Origin: Heterodera schachtii | Lineage: Eukaryota > Nematoda > Chromadorea > Rhabditida > Heteroderidae | Direction: 5' to 3' | DNA length: 64,000 bases | Assembly (NCBI GenBank): GCA_023374025.1 | Contig: SIJG01000044.1 | Span: 501,011 to 565,010 of the forward strand | Shown: one piece after another, positions 1 to 11,657 of the stretch | How positions within the stretch are numbered: position 1 is the stretch's first letter | Layout: each line of letters starts with the position of its first letter | Made by a program: the position numbers and the translations under genes | Notes under the pieces: model-generated | What the model was told of the DNA's origin: nothing | The model's input: the letters and a program-made list of their open reading frames with translations, nothing else | Database searches by the model: none

Positions 1-645
1 CAGGATGTTGCGCGACACACAAAAACCACCCCGCTGCGCGCGTCCGTCCGTCGTCAACTGATCAATATTCGAAATTCCCAAATCCATTCTCATAGCCCCC
101 ACACTCCATTCACCAATATTCATAAATTTTGAAAAAAAACGCTGATCCATAACAAATTTTGGTGTTACTTATATATGCAAAGCAAAATTAGATGAAAGAA
201 TGACGGGAGCAATTGAGATAAATTACCAAAAATTTAGGACTTGAGGTGGATAAATCCGGTTATAAGGAAGAACAAGGTTGGTATAAATCTTTGTAATCCT
301 GTTAATTAGCAGTTTTTTTTTGATTTTTACTTAGAATTCTAATGAAAAATTGACGTAGATGATAAAGTTATTTTATTTATCACATTAATTGGTTGAAATT
401 GTGGATCACATCAAAATCACCAATTGATAAATTTTAATCAGTCATTAGTAATAGGGCTCGGATGGGATCGGACATCGGGATTTTCCCGGACAAAAAAAAA
501 AAGAATTGGGTTTTAAATCACATCCCGGACTGATTCCCAATCCCGTCCCCGATTTTTAAAAATTACGGACTCTAATTTCCCCACCTTCTTATTTTTTATC
601 ACGGTAAAAATTCATCCATTGCTCATTTCATTTTGGCACAGCAAC

Positions 646-2770
646 TCAATGATGGCCATATGGCGGATATGGAGCATTTGGCTTGGGCGTGCCATAATCC
701 TGAAAATACGCATAAAATAAGAATTTTGCTTAAAAGTAACAAAATTCGACATTCTTGGTACCATTCAAAGCCCAGATTTTTTCTATTAGCCTGCAAAATT
801 TTAAATAAAATTATAATTATTGCAGAAATAATACTTATTTATTTCCATACAGTTTTTTTTTTAATTTTGCAGGTTAATAGAGAAAAATTGGGCTATCGAA
901 CGATTTCAGCACGCATTACTACTATTATTATTTTTACTAGTACTGCTCGAGAGGGTCGGTGTTGAGTCTTGACTCGAGAAAAGTATCGAATTTTTTCGAT
1001 CAGTATCAGTCTCGAGTCTTCGAAGTACTACTGGCACTTACTGGCTGGTGCCATTGTGATGCGTCGGCAGGAGCATTCGGTTGCGGCACTGAAGCGGATG
1101 GGTACGGTGGCATTGAGGGATAATGACCGCCGCCAATGGAGGGCGAAAAGCCGACATCCGGAGGCGGTGCCGCATAGCCAAATGGTTGCGAAGGCGGCGG
1201 CGGATACATCGGTTGGCCAAACTGTGGTGCCGGAGCCATCGGTTGCACTGAAATTTATGACTAATTAGTCTTCAATGCATCAAAGAAAGCGCTTTTGGCA
1301 TTTTCGCCGGCATTAAGGTATGGCAGGCATTTCGGTCGTAATTCGCCCCAAATTTCTCAATCATTTACTTTTTTCGTGCTGGGGAAAAGGACCACGACCG
1401 CCATAAAGAATTGTAAGACTTTGAAATCTATCCGACTCTTTTTCGGCATTTTTCGACTCAAATGAAAGTCTGTTTACTAATTGTTTGTTTGGCCCTGAAA
1501 ATTATATTGTCCCTAAAACCCTTCCGTCGGCATCGGTTGAAGTTGCGCACCTGTTGGTGCTGGTGCTGACGCTGGTTGCGCCATGTTCACCAAATTGACA
1601 CGGTGCAACACCACATCGCCGTTGACCTCCAGCGATCGGACACTGTCGGGTGACATACGGTGCTCAAACTGAGCAATTTCTTTGTCATTGACAATGATCA
1701 CAAAATGCGAATGATGGCACACAATGCGCAGACGAAAAGTGTCACCGACAGCAAATCTGATTTATTTATGTTATTTATTTATTTATTTCTGTCTCATTGA
1801 TAAGTGCCAATTGTTTACAGTATATACAGGAAAGTACCGTAATATAAAAAGTAATTGCCAATTATCGGCCTAATCTCAAAAGCCAAAATATTGGCCTGGC
1901 CAGACCAAAGGACCAACCGACTAAGAAATTCCAAGGCCACACTATGATGCATTTTTATGAGTCCAATCTTCAGTTTGTTTGGCCATTACTTGGTCAACAC
2001 CTACATTCTTAGTATTAAACGAAAGCTTGAAGTCTATAGATTTTCTCTACACCCAAATTCTTGACTAAAAGCAACAGACAACAATTATTCATAATTATAC
2101 TCGAAAAAAGCTAAAGCTCGTTTTTTTCGCATTGTAATTTTTTTTTCTTGGTGTCAGTATTTGCTATTTTCATAGATCTCAGGCTTTCGTTTGATACCAA
2201 GAATGTAGGTATTGAAGAAGAATTATGACTTAAGAAACTGAAGAGTGGACTCATAAAAGTGCACTCGAACCAATTTTCAAATCGAATTCCAAAGCCCAAA
2301 AATTTTTTGGGAAATCGGATTCCGAGGCCCAGGAATTTTTCGTAATCGGAATTTTCTTTACACCATCCCTGGCTTGGTACAAGTCAATCGACTACGAAAT
2401 TACAAGTCGTCAAAACTTTCGGCCTAAATTTGAGCCTAAAAGTTTTTGGGAAATCGGATTATGAAACCCAGGAATTTTTCGTAAATAAACCGGAATCCCT
2501 TTCCATCCCTGGCTTGGTACACCCAATCAAAATGTGCCACTTGTTCCGGTGCCGTTCCTCCTTTTGCCAGCCCGCATAGCTGCGGTTGTTCAACACAATT
2601 GTGTCCTCCAGGAATTTGAAGCGCGGGTTCACATGCAGCACAACATCATCACCACGACCGTTCAGGTTCACAACAAATTGCTTTTGTTGACCATTGTACG
2701 TGGCACCCGTCATGATCACTTCGGCACCAGTTTGCATGCCGTACTCAATTGGCCATCGGAATGGCATTGG
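646..2770 (-). CDS. Galectin with one carbohydrate-recognition domain and a C-terminal Pro/Gly/Tyr-rich tail
   Basis: Beta-galactoside-binding lectin, expected to be secreted or cytosolic. Exons by splice signals, minus strand: 2770-2523, 1756-1551, 1247-1042, 699-646; all junction phases agree. The first ATG is at 2767, just behind an AG acceptor (GACAG), which fits either an SL trans-splice site or an unseen upstream exon. The CRD spans exons 1-2 and carries the family signature: LHVNPRF, then VLNNR, then W..EER, then FAVGDTFRLRIV. The CRD ends near HRVNLV. Exons 3-4 add about 90 residues rich in Pro, Gly, Tyr, Gln and Met (QPMYPPPPSQPFGY; final PYPPYGHH), ending in TGA at 646-648. Vertebrate galectin-3 has a Pro/Gly/Tyr-rich tail, but at the N-terminus; here it is C-terminal. 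Exon 2 could instead read through to a TAG about 25 bases past the chosen donor, giving a tail-less isoform. Family call is firm; the exact 5' end is not. Confidence 0.9.
1945..2265. repeat. Palindromic MITE-like element in galectin intron 1
   Basis: Two long inverted arms face each other. The left arm holds TTTTATGAGTCCAATCTTCAG and then CCTACATTCTTAGTATTAAACG; the right arm holds their imperfect reverse complements (CTGAAGAGTGGACTCATAAAA and CGTTTGATACCAAGAATGTAG). There is no coding capacity between them. Exact ends and target duplication were not resolved. Confidence 0.6.
2300..2520. repeat. Two direct copies of a dispersed CATCCCTG-ended repeat
   Basis: The block GGGAAATCGGATT...CCCAGGAATTTTTCGTAA...CCATCCCTGGCTTGGTAC occurs at about 2308-2382 and again at about 2448-2520. 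The second copy abuts the donor of galectin exon 1. Related GGAAATCGGAATTCC / CATCCCTG blocks recur near 33.2, 43.8, 57.7 and 59.9 kb. Confidence 0.6.
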
Positions 2771-2909
2771 CTGTCAAAGCACAGTAATGTTAAACATTTT
2801 GATGTACTGTATGATCATCACTTTATAGCTCTGCCCGGGCCTTTGGGTCTACCGTATACAAACTTAAAAAACAAATCCAATCTGAATATCAAGACTGCTG
2901 AGTTTAAAC

Positions 2910-3232
2910 CAGGGTTGTCAACTGAAAATATTCAAAATCAGCATTTGGTCGAAAAAAAATATCAGAATTTGGGGTCAAAAACGAATATTTTAGAAAAAAA
3001 AAAATTTCCGAATGAAAAAGCGAGTTTTCCAAGAAAAAAAGTTTTTGGGAACAAAAGGGTCGGCGGCGAATTTTTGTAAATTTGAGCTTTTTAAAACAAA
3101 TTCCACTGAAAATTGGCAATTTTTAGGTTAATTTTGCACTTTGAAAATCAGCATCTCAGAAAAAAAAAATCATCATTGACCACTTCTTGAACTCAGCAAA
3201 ATGATGGTAAATCAGCAGAGTTGGCTACCCTG
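2910..3232. mobile_element. hAT-type MITE with 8-bp target duplication
   Basis: Begins CAGGGTTGTCAAC and ends GTTGGCTACCCTG (imperfect 13-bp inverted termini). It is flanked on both sides by GTTTAAAC (2902-2909 and 3233-3240), a perfect 8-bp target-site duplication that is itself palindromic. No open frame of note. The same family sits in the collagen intron at 28886-29129. It lies just upstream of the galectin first exon. Confidence 0.85.
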
Positions 3233-3915
3233 GTTTAAACGGATTTTTTGATCTACACAATCCGAATCTCGGTACAAATCCCGGTTTGATAAACGAATCA
3301 GGAAATTCCAAGGCATGTTTACATACCGGGTTTTCCACAGTGTGTACCGCAGACATTGCTATTTTTCGACAATTTTAAATAATAATTAATAATTTGTGAT
3401 GAAATAAATTAGTAATTTTAAGAGAAGAACACAAAGTATCTAAAAGAGAATTACACAATATATCTGTAAATGATAAGAATAAAATTGAAATGGAATGATG
3501 ATGATAATGGACGACTGAACAGAAATGAAATGATTAAAAGCAATTTTTTAATATATTTTATTTAATAAAAAAATATATTTTTAATTTGCAATATAATAAT
3601 TGAAATAAATAAATAAATATAATTATGAGTGAATTATTATGTACATAAGTATGAATTATAAGATAATGAAATTTTTTGGAAAAAAGAAGAGAAGAATTGT
3701 GTAAATTGTTTGCTCATATGTTTGTTTCTCCCCGATTAATCATCAAAGACCGAAGGAATCGATGAATGAATGACTCATCAAAACGATAAATAATAAAAAA
3801 TTGCTTTCATTTTATTAAAATAATTTTTTTTTTATTTAATATATAAAATAGGGATTAGGAAAAATGAGAATTCGTTGGAAAAAAATTTATTCAATCCAAA
3901 GCAATTCCAAAATTT

Positions 3916-6091
3916 TCATCGTCTTCGTGTGCCATCCTCGAAGAAAACGCCCCCATCAATGGCACAATATTTTGGACAAATGCCCTTCTCTCCCGGTAGT
4001 CCGGGAGCGCCAGGAGGGCCCTGGGGTCCAGGAAGGCCTGTAAATTTGGGAAAAACAATTAAATTAATATTTTTTAAATTGACCATCGTTTCCAGGCTGT
4101 CCGTCAGGGCCCGGAGGTCCTTTTGGGCCAGCAGGACCAGGTGCACCGTCACTGCCCGGCAGGCCGGGAGGCCCAGGTGGTCCTGGCAAACCGGGGTCGC
4201 CTGAAATTCATACCATTTTAAAAATTAAAATTTCCAAAAATTCACCTGGAGGCCCAGGTTCGCCTGGCAGAAGTGGCTCACTGAATGCCGGCATTCCCGG
4301 GTCTATAAAAATGCCAAAATGTGCTTCTTCTCCCAATTCCCCGTCCATTTATACCGCCGGGGGGTCCAGGAAGGCCAGGCTCTCCGGGAGGGCCTAAATT
4401 CATGAAATTTAAATAGGGAATAGGCAAAAAAAAAAAAACAATTTTTGCAAGGCTTCACCAGGTGGTCCTTTTGGCCCTGGCTCGCCAGGCTGTGCATCAC
4501 GTCCTGGGCTGCCAGGCATGCCGGGTGTTCCAGGGTCGCCTGGAGGTCCGGGAGGCCCCTGGGGCCCAGGCGGACCCTGCGGGCACGGCTTGCAGGGGGG
4601 CTGAAAAATGTTTTCCGAGGGTGTTTAGTCGTAAATTTCGGTGATTTGAATGTTTCGAGTCTCGGCTTTACCGGTGTTATGGGCTCGCAAGCCTGCATTG
4701 GTGGACGCCCTGGGCTTCCTGGCAATTTAAGGGGTTTAAATAATTACTCATTATTATACAGTCACGGCCAGATGTTTAAGACAACTTGCTATTCCGTAAA
4801 AATTTCATAAATTTTCTTTACACTCTCTGATAGACGTACACTCATAATATTTTATAGCATTTTTAGTGTCCTTTCCTCCGATATCATGCACTAAATGAAG
4901 CATTGGTTATAAATTATAATCCTAGGGGTTGGGAGATTTTTCTGCAAAAAATCTTTTCGTCAGATGAAAGAGTAAAAAATTCTCTTCATAATTGAACTTT
5001 TTGAATGTGGGCCTAAGTTAAGTATGTATGTTTATCAGTGATAAGAATAATTTTATTAAATTTTTTTTTTTTGGAATAGCAATTTGTCCTTAACATATGT
5101 GGCTATGACTGTACAATACAAAAAATAATTCTGATCAGCGAGGGAACACCAATCATTAAATCGGCACAAAAAAATCATCTTTAACCACAATTTTTAAAAT
5201 TTATTGTTTTCATTTATAGATAAAAGAATTCAAAAATTCTAAATTTTTTATACGAAAATGCGTAAAAACGACATTTTTACCTGGGAGGCCAGGCGCACCA
5301 GGCTTTCCAGGCCGTCCAGGTCTTCCCGGAGCTCCTGTAAGTAAAATTGAGTTATTCAAACAATATAAAACAGAATGTCAGATTTTTTTTCATAAAAATC
5401 ATCTCCACCCGGAGGCCCTTGCGGTCCCGGTAGACAGCAAGAATCGCAGCTGGTGCCGTAGGCGTCTACGGCGACGTTGGTCGCGGCACCGCTGCCTCCA
5501 CCGGCCTCATAGCCGGCCTGGCGTTGTGTCCGTCGTGCTGCTGTCGCATTGTTTGGCGCTGTGTTCATCAGCGACACTTTCCGCAGCTGACTGACTTCGT
5601 GCCAAATGTCACGGGCCGAGCCCTAATCGAATTTTTTTTAATACTTTACCGTTTTAAACGACGAAATACAAACTCGACATTTAAAAAAAAGAGAGACGGA
5701 TAAATAATTTTTTTGAAAAAATACGAAAAAATATATTCTAACAGCTTTGAAGGTATTCAAATTTTATGCGGATTTAGGCTCCCCATGATACGGGACGAGC
5801 TTCTACCTCATAGAGGAGCTATGCCAGAACAGTCAATCAAAATAATTATTATATTTTCCAAAAAAAATTTTTTGGATTTTAAAATTCTAATTTTTTTTTT
5901 TGCTCCACAACTTTGCAATAGTTGAGCTCGTTTTGCGTCTGATGCCGAACATTCCGCACATAAGTGTAAACCATGGGCAGCGTAACACAAACGGACAGCA
6001 CAGCGACAACGGAAAATGTTACGGCCGAATAAGCCACGAGCCGATAAGCTTTGATCCGATTCTCCAACTCCATTAAATTTTTCATCAACAT
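3916..6091 (-). CDS. Cuticle collagen (nine exons)
   Basis: Structural protein of the cuticle. Exons, minus strand: 6091-5912, 5622-5409, 5334-5281, 4718-4672, 4600-4459, 4393-4355, 4302-4246, 4200-4084, 4037-3916; all phases agree, giving about 323 aa. The N-terminus has a signal-anchor ([19 protein letters not shown]...) followed by [14 protein letters not shown], typical of nematode cuticle collagens. A subtilisin-like RRTQR site precedes the repeats. Gly-X-Y blocks are split by the Cys cluster CEPITPPPCKPC, and the C-terminus is [22 protein letters not shown], a block I recall from ROL-6/SQT-1-type collagens. ATGs at 6091, 6085 and 6073 are all possible starts. Six of the eight introns interrupt the first base of a Gly codon (phase 1). 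Identity is firm; a one-to-one orthologue is not assigned. Confidence 0.95.
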
Positions 6092-8472
6092 AAATCTTTA
6101 TGAACACAAAAAAAGTGCGAACGAAATGAGTGTGACATTTGTAAGTATTTTTAAAATATTCTCAGTAATTTTGGAGCCCATAACATACAGTATTCTGTAC
6201 AGGATTTTCCTAATATCCGCCAGGATTTCCTAGGGTCCGCGTTCCGGAACTTGTATGTTTTTGAAAGAATGACAGGACTCGGAGCCCTGTTAAAACAGGA
6301 CTCTTTTCGTCCCTGAATCAGTCCGGGTCCATCTTGACCCGGATTTTCTGGTCCGGGTAAATTGGAACCGACATCAATGTTCTAGATCCGGGGTTTTCCA
6401 AAATTCCGGGCTATCCTTGTTTTAATGCAGTGCCTTGGAATTTTTTTAAATGAACTTAAAAAATTTTAACGGTCGATGATCCCGCTTCACAAATTAAATT
6501 TATTATTAAAATGATAGTTTTTTATTTAATTTAATCCATTTCAAAAAATGTGTTTAATTAAATTTAGAATATTTCTTGGTCGAAAATTTTCAGAGCAGAT
6601 CAATCCGATTTGTTTTCAGTGGAACTTTAGGGGTATTGAAAATGGCTTAAAAATGCAGGAAGCCAAAAAATGACAATTTGAGAGATTTGGCAAGCGCCCG
6701 GGGCGAAGGGTGGGGGGGGCGGAAGGCGTCTAATTACATGGCTGGAGGCAATGATTTGTGTCGACGACGTAATGTTTCATGGATTAAATGGGATGGGAAA
6801 GACCACATTATGTATTCGGGGGGATTGGATAAAATTTGCATCCCCCCAGGCGCGGCTTTTTGTTGATGAGAAAATAAATGTGCAGCCAGCGCAAATCGAC
6901 GACTTCAACAGCAAAAGCGGGGCGGGGGGAGGGGAAGGGCGGAAGAAGCGCCCCGGGGGCGATTTTGCAAGATGCTGCTTAAGCCGCCGCGCGGCTGCTC
7001 TCAGCTGGATTTGGATTTGGATGCAAATTAAATTGGGCTGATCAGCAGCAGCAAAAGCGAGCGATGTGATGGAACCACACGGATTCGGCACATTGAGAAG
7101 AGACAGCAGAGAAGACAGAGAGAGAGGGTGAGGAAATAGTGTTGGGGAAGGATGGAAAACAAAAGCTTTAAATAGTATGGTGGCAGAGAAGACAGAGGAA
7201 ATCGGAATAGACAAAACACAATTGGTGAGATAGAGAAGACATAGAAGAAAGAGACTGGGAAAAAATGCACCAACCCTTTTGAAATTGCCTTCGGGGGAAA
7301 ATGAATTTTGGGGGGGGGGGGGCTTTTCTCTTTTCGTTTCCAGCTGACACAAACAAAGGAAATTTATTGGTGAGCAGTGAAATCCGGTGAGATTTCAGAA
7401 AAAGATAGAAAATTTGGAGCGGACGGAATAAACCAATCAAAAAATAAATAAAATTAAAGCCAACGAAAATTTAAGCAAAAAAACTTACTTAAGTTTGGCC
7501 AAATTTACCGTTTTCCTCTAATAAAGCCAATCTTTCTTAAATCATGCTTTAAATGCCTTTTTAGTGGAATCGCAAATTACAAAATGACTTACAGCGTTAT
7601 CAAAAAATTATAAGTTTTTCGGTATTTTTCTGTTTTGAGAGCCCCCCCTGACATTTTTAAATAAAAAGTCATTTCTAGCGTAATTTATGACGCTGATCAT
7701 GAATATGATCTTTTTTGCAAAATTCGGAACTCCGAACCCAAATCGAGCAAAAATTCGAATTCATAAATTACAGGGAAACATGTATTTTGGATATTTTATT
7801 TTATTCCTCCATTTTTGAAACTTTCTTTAATTTTAAGGCATAAAAACATTTTTAATGTGTTTTCGGGATAACTGATCACGAATATAACTATCCATTTTGA
7901 TCAATTTTGAACCCCGACTCGAATTTGAGCAAAAAGTCGAAAGTACAAGTTTTTTGAATTTCGCTTTTGTCTACAAATAGAAAAATGGTCTTTTTTTTTT
8001 TGCAAAAAAGTGCCAAATTTTACCATTTTAGTCCAACTCAAATTCATAATTTTAATAATCAGCGTTAAATTGGACAGTACAAAGGGCAAACAAAAAATCA
8101 ACAACTAATCCGATTATCATAACTTGAAAATAATCCATCATTTCTCAATGATCAATTCTTCTTCTTCCGCTGATCACTGGGCCCGGGAAAAGAGAGCAAT
8201 TTTTCGTCGCTTTGATCTGGCGGAAACAGCGGCCTAAATTAAGCCCAATTTAAATTGGATTAAAACATTTTTTGTAAGTCTGGCCAGAAATTTTGGAAAA
8301 AAAAAGTTAGACCAGCACTAGGGTTTCCGAGATGTACCAGCAGAACAGGACGGACATAACTGAGGACTGAAGTGCTTTTTAAACATGACTCCTGCTGGCC
8401 CTTCCAAAATTCTGGGAAAGTACGGTACAGAGGATACTGTCCTTTACAAAAGTAAGGCCTTCTTTCTGCCGC
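6092..8472. other. Intergenic region upstream of the collagen; no gene seen
   Basis: 5' flank of the minus-strand collagen. 6670-7040 is unusually GC-rich with G-runs, 7080-7260 is purine-rich (GAGAGA), and 7310-7322 is a run of 13 G. 6280-6420 contains degenerate GGTCCGGGT/CCCTG repeats. No open frame shows family features or sensible splice sites. Promoter elements could lie here but none is demonstrable by eye. Confidence 0.5.
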
Positions 8473-9576
8473 TCACCCAATGCAATTTGCAAAAAGACTG
8501 AAGTAAACTCCGTTCAAATTTTCCTTATTCTTCTGCTGAACCACCGCCGTTGGGCACCGTTTCATCAGCCAATAAATTGGTCCATCCTTCGTCAGTGTCA
8601 GCTTCTCATTGGTCCGTTCGTTCACCAATTCAAATGGCATTATTGCCATGCGAGTTACAAAACGAATTTTGTAACAGACAGAAGTGGTGGCACGGCAAAA
8701 TGTCTGAACAAAATTGAGAAAACCAAAAATAATTTAACGAAAATATGGCGGATCACTTCCTTAAAATCGTTGATCCATTCGAGATTTGATGAATAATTAT
8801 CGCATCGCAATCGCTTCGATGGTCCATTTTTTGTCGGAGTGTGCAACCATTTGGTCAACGCTTGGCCAGCAGAAGTTGCATTGGGCCCATCATCAGCGAT
8901 CACATCGGGCAACAGATCATCGGAAGTGATTGAATTCAATTGATCAAGATCAGTGAGGATTGTCGGTGAAATGTGACGACGCAAATTGTCCAAATGATCG
9001 CGACCATGACCAAAATTCAAATGGCGAATGCTTGTCGTAAAAATTGGCCAAATTTGACGGGCAAAAACAGTCCCAAATTCGACTGGTCATTTGTAATAAT
9101 CAATTCCAATTTGGTGCCACTTCTGTCCCAAATTTGCTTGTTGGAATGGAGAAAAGTGAGCACAGAGTGGTCAATGTAGCTGATGAAATATGAAAATGCT
9201 TAAGATTTATACAAAAGTTCAAATTACTCAATCCAAAGATAATTAAAGCGAATTTTGTTGGGCAGCGGACGGTCCGGCAACGGAAACTCCACTAAATTGC
9301 CATCGATCGGTACAGACACTTTCGGTTTTGATCCTTTGTCCTTGCCAATTGTTATTTCTCTCCAAATTGTCAATTGCGTCGTTTTTCCATCAAAATGTTT
9401 GTCCACCAAAGCATCGAAACGGAAAGAAAGCAATGCCAAATTGAGGCCAAGTTTGGGACGGTCAAAAGATGGGAGAATGTCCATCCAAACGTCGTTACAA
9501 ATCCAACTGAAATATGAAAAAAAATTGGAAATTTAAAAAATTTGTAATTTTAATTAATTCCTTACCGTCTGTTCAT
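8473..9576 (-). CDS. F-box-like protein of an expanded nematode family, apparently frameshifted
   Basis: Exons, minus strand: 9576-9566, 9506-9228, 9179-8757, 8703-8473; phases at the splice junctions agree. The N-terminal region (ICNDVWMDILPSFDRPKLG then LALLSFRFDALV) resembles an F-box. The middle (PLPDRPLPNKIRF, HLDNLRRHISPTIL, GPNATSAGQALTKWLHTP) and the end (MPFELVNERTNEKLTL, KDGPIYWLMKRCPTAV) match a family I recall as many copies in Globodera and Heterodera. F-box proteins normally recruit substrates to SCF ubiquitin ligases. In exon 3 the frame ending IITNDQ runs to a stop, while homologous sequence resumes two bases out of phase (VFARQIWPIF) near 9080. So this copy is either a recent pseudogene or carries an assembly error. 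Stop TGA is at 8473-8475. Confidence 0.7.
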
Positions 9577-9834
9577 TTTTTGCTGCAATTAGAAGACTTT
9601 GCCGTTTTACAATTGATTGGTGTCACAAAATGGAGAATAAATAATTGTTTTGGAAAACCTAAGTTAGTTGTGGCACAAATTTTGATTTTTGTGAAAAGAA
9701 TAAAAAAGAATCTGTCTTGGCAATAGAAACATTTCTTCAAAATTTTCCGGATTGTACATGTGCATGCGCTATTTTCCTGTTTTTCTTTCTCTGTTCTGCC
9801 ATACAAAAAAGTTTCTATTTCTAGATTATTTGAG

Positions 9835-9841
9835 TATAAAA
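9835..9841 (+). promoter_or_regulatory. TATA box candidate
   Basis: TATAAAA in the context TTTGAGTATAAAAGTGG, with a CATTCTC initiator-like stretch about 25 bases on. The only plus-strand candidate downstream is a 23-codon ORF at 9974-10045 preceded by an ATTTCAG acceptor-like sequence. Position and sequence are suggestive; no gene is demonstrated. Confidence 0.3.
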
Positions 9842-9973
9842 GTGGTCAACATTCTCTTTTCTAGCCATTATTGGCTAAGAATTCGTAGTCAGTGAATTAT
9901 TTAGAATTTATATTGGGCAGTTTTCTGTGCCATTTTGACTGAATGATTGGTCGAGCGAATCATTTCAGTTGCA

Positions 9974-10045
9974 ATGTATCCATCTGAATTCATCCAGCAA
10001 AATGATATGAATCCACAGGGATGGGCTTTTCGCTTTCGCGATTAG
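9974..10045 (+). CDS. Possible 23-aa small ORF, unsupported product
   Basis: ATG at 9974 follows an acceptor-like ATCATTTCAG by a few bases, and the frame (MYPSEFIQQNDMNPQGW...) ends at TAG 10043-10045. It lies about 130 bases downstream of the TATA-like site at 9835. Such short frames are common by chance and nothing is recognisable in the peptide. Confidence 0.12.
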   Translation: MYPSEFIQQNDMNPQGWAFRFRD

Positions 10046-10433
10046 GAATTGAAGCGGACCAACCAAAACGCCGAACTCGGCATTTTTTGGTGAAAAGCCG
10101 TTATTTTTGGTGAACATTATCTTCATTTTCAAGAATAGAATGAATGTCAATTCATAATTTCGGCAATGACGATGCAGTCTTTTTTTAACAGCCATTTTGT
10201 CGCGAAAAAGTCAAATTTGTTAAATAGCAAATCTAATTTTAAACTCCACAAATGGCACGGGGTTAATTAGTGTTTATTACACACATACAATTATGTACAA
10301 GTACAAGTTACAAGTAATACATACGCAACAATTTGGATTAATCCAGTATAATACACAAATATGGGTATGTCCAATATGATTCCATGGCAATTCGTCGTCT
10401 GCTTCTCTTCTTCTGCTGTTGTGCTCATCATCA

Positions 10434-11657
10434 CTAGGCTCCCAAGTCGCGCTTCAGGTCCTTCAGAAGTTTGAGGCTGGTGCTGTGGTATTCGATCTGT
10501 GCCGCCACGAACTGCACCAATTGTTCAGCCTGACGATCCTGGAAAAGAATTGGAAATTTCGTCAAAAATTTTTTTGGGGTGTGAAATTCTCACCACGGCC
10601 GTTTGAAGAGCTTCCAACGCAGTGCTGATGGTCTCCAGTTGAGTGTCAAATTCGTCTTGGGCTTTGCGCAACTCTGCCTCAACCTGAAAAACAGTGAAAT
10701 TGGTCAATGGTTGAAAAATGGAGGCCCCGGCGGCGAAGAACACACGACGTACAGCGGGTTTTTTGTCGTCCGATGCGCGCTTCCAACGGCTTTTTGTCGC
10801 GTCCAAATCCAACCGTTTCTTGTTCAACACGCTGCGTTCCTTCTGAAAAGGAGGGATTTGGATTAAAAATTGTCGGAAATTGAGTGAAAAATGCAAATCC
10901 ACACCTGGACGGTGCGCAGTTCGTTCTCCAGGAGGTGCCGGAGGCTTGCCAAGGTTTGCGTGGTGACCGATTGGATGAGTTGGCGTTCCCCTGCTGCCAT
11001 TTTGGACTCCGTCTGTGACACCTTCAGAAGAATGGCTGAAAAGCAACAGAAAAGACAATTAGTGGGGTTAATTAAATTGAGCATTTTCCGATTCCAAATT
11101 CTCTCACCTCCGAAGGTCGACTCGGCCCCAACCGCTTTTGATGCTGCTTCCTGAAATTTTGGTGGGCATTGGAAATGTGTTGTTAATTGTGAATGTGCCA
11201 AATACCACACCTTCATCGCCTCCCCAAGACCGTCCAGCGTGTTCTGTCGGCCGGATTTGTCCTTTCGTGGGTCCAGCGCTCGGACTGCTGAAAATTGGGA
11301 AAGAAATTAGTATTTTCCTCCAAAATTGTAAATTCCAAGTGTCCACCAGGGTTCGGCTGCAGGTACACCTCGATGGCATGCACCAGCTTCTTCATGTGCT
11401 CCTCCGTCTTGTCTGTCTTGGTCAGCAGTCCTTCCAGCTCGGCGCCTGAATTTTTGGGGGAAAAAAAATTGTTTTTTTTTTTGATTTTCGGAAAACCAAA
11501 AATGCCCTCCTCACCGATTTCGGTCTTCTCCGCGCTCAGGATGATCTCCGCCGACTTCTGAAATGTGCAGGGATGGCATTTTTAAAAATTGATTCCCCAG
11601 AATCTGTTCATTTTTTACCTGCCGTGCACGGCTCGCAAGCCTTTTGAGGGCGTCCAT
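10434..11657 (-). CDS. Endophilin-like BAR-domain protein without SH3
   Basis: Membrane-curving scaffold expected to act as a dimer in endocytosis or organelle shaping. Nine exons, minus strand: 11657-11619, 11557-11515, 11445-11347, 11287-11211, 11150-11108, 11035-10905, 10842-10753, 10683-10594, 10538-10434; all phases agree, giving 238 aa. The N-terminus MDALKRLASRARQ is amphipathic, as in N-BAR proteins. SAEKTEIGAELEGLLTKTD and IEVYLQPNP match the endophilin-B pattern (AEKTE..., LLQPNPN). GERQLIQSV, then KERSVLNKKRLDLDATKSRW (the usual 'K..LD.D..K.R' helix), then two more heptad-rich helices complete the fold. The gene stops at the end of the BAR domain (GA then TAG), where endophilins continue to an SH3 domain. 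It is therefore either a BAR-only paralogue or a truncated family member. Confidence 0.85.

Noticed and set aside
6777..7352. 191-codon minus-strand frame
   Set aside because: Arises from a purine-rich, low-complexity plus strand; composition (Ser/Leu/Pro/Phe) is typical of an artefact and nothing supports splicing.
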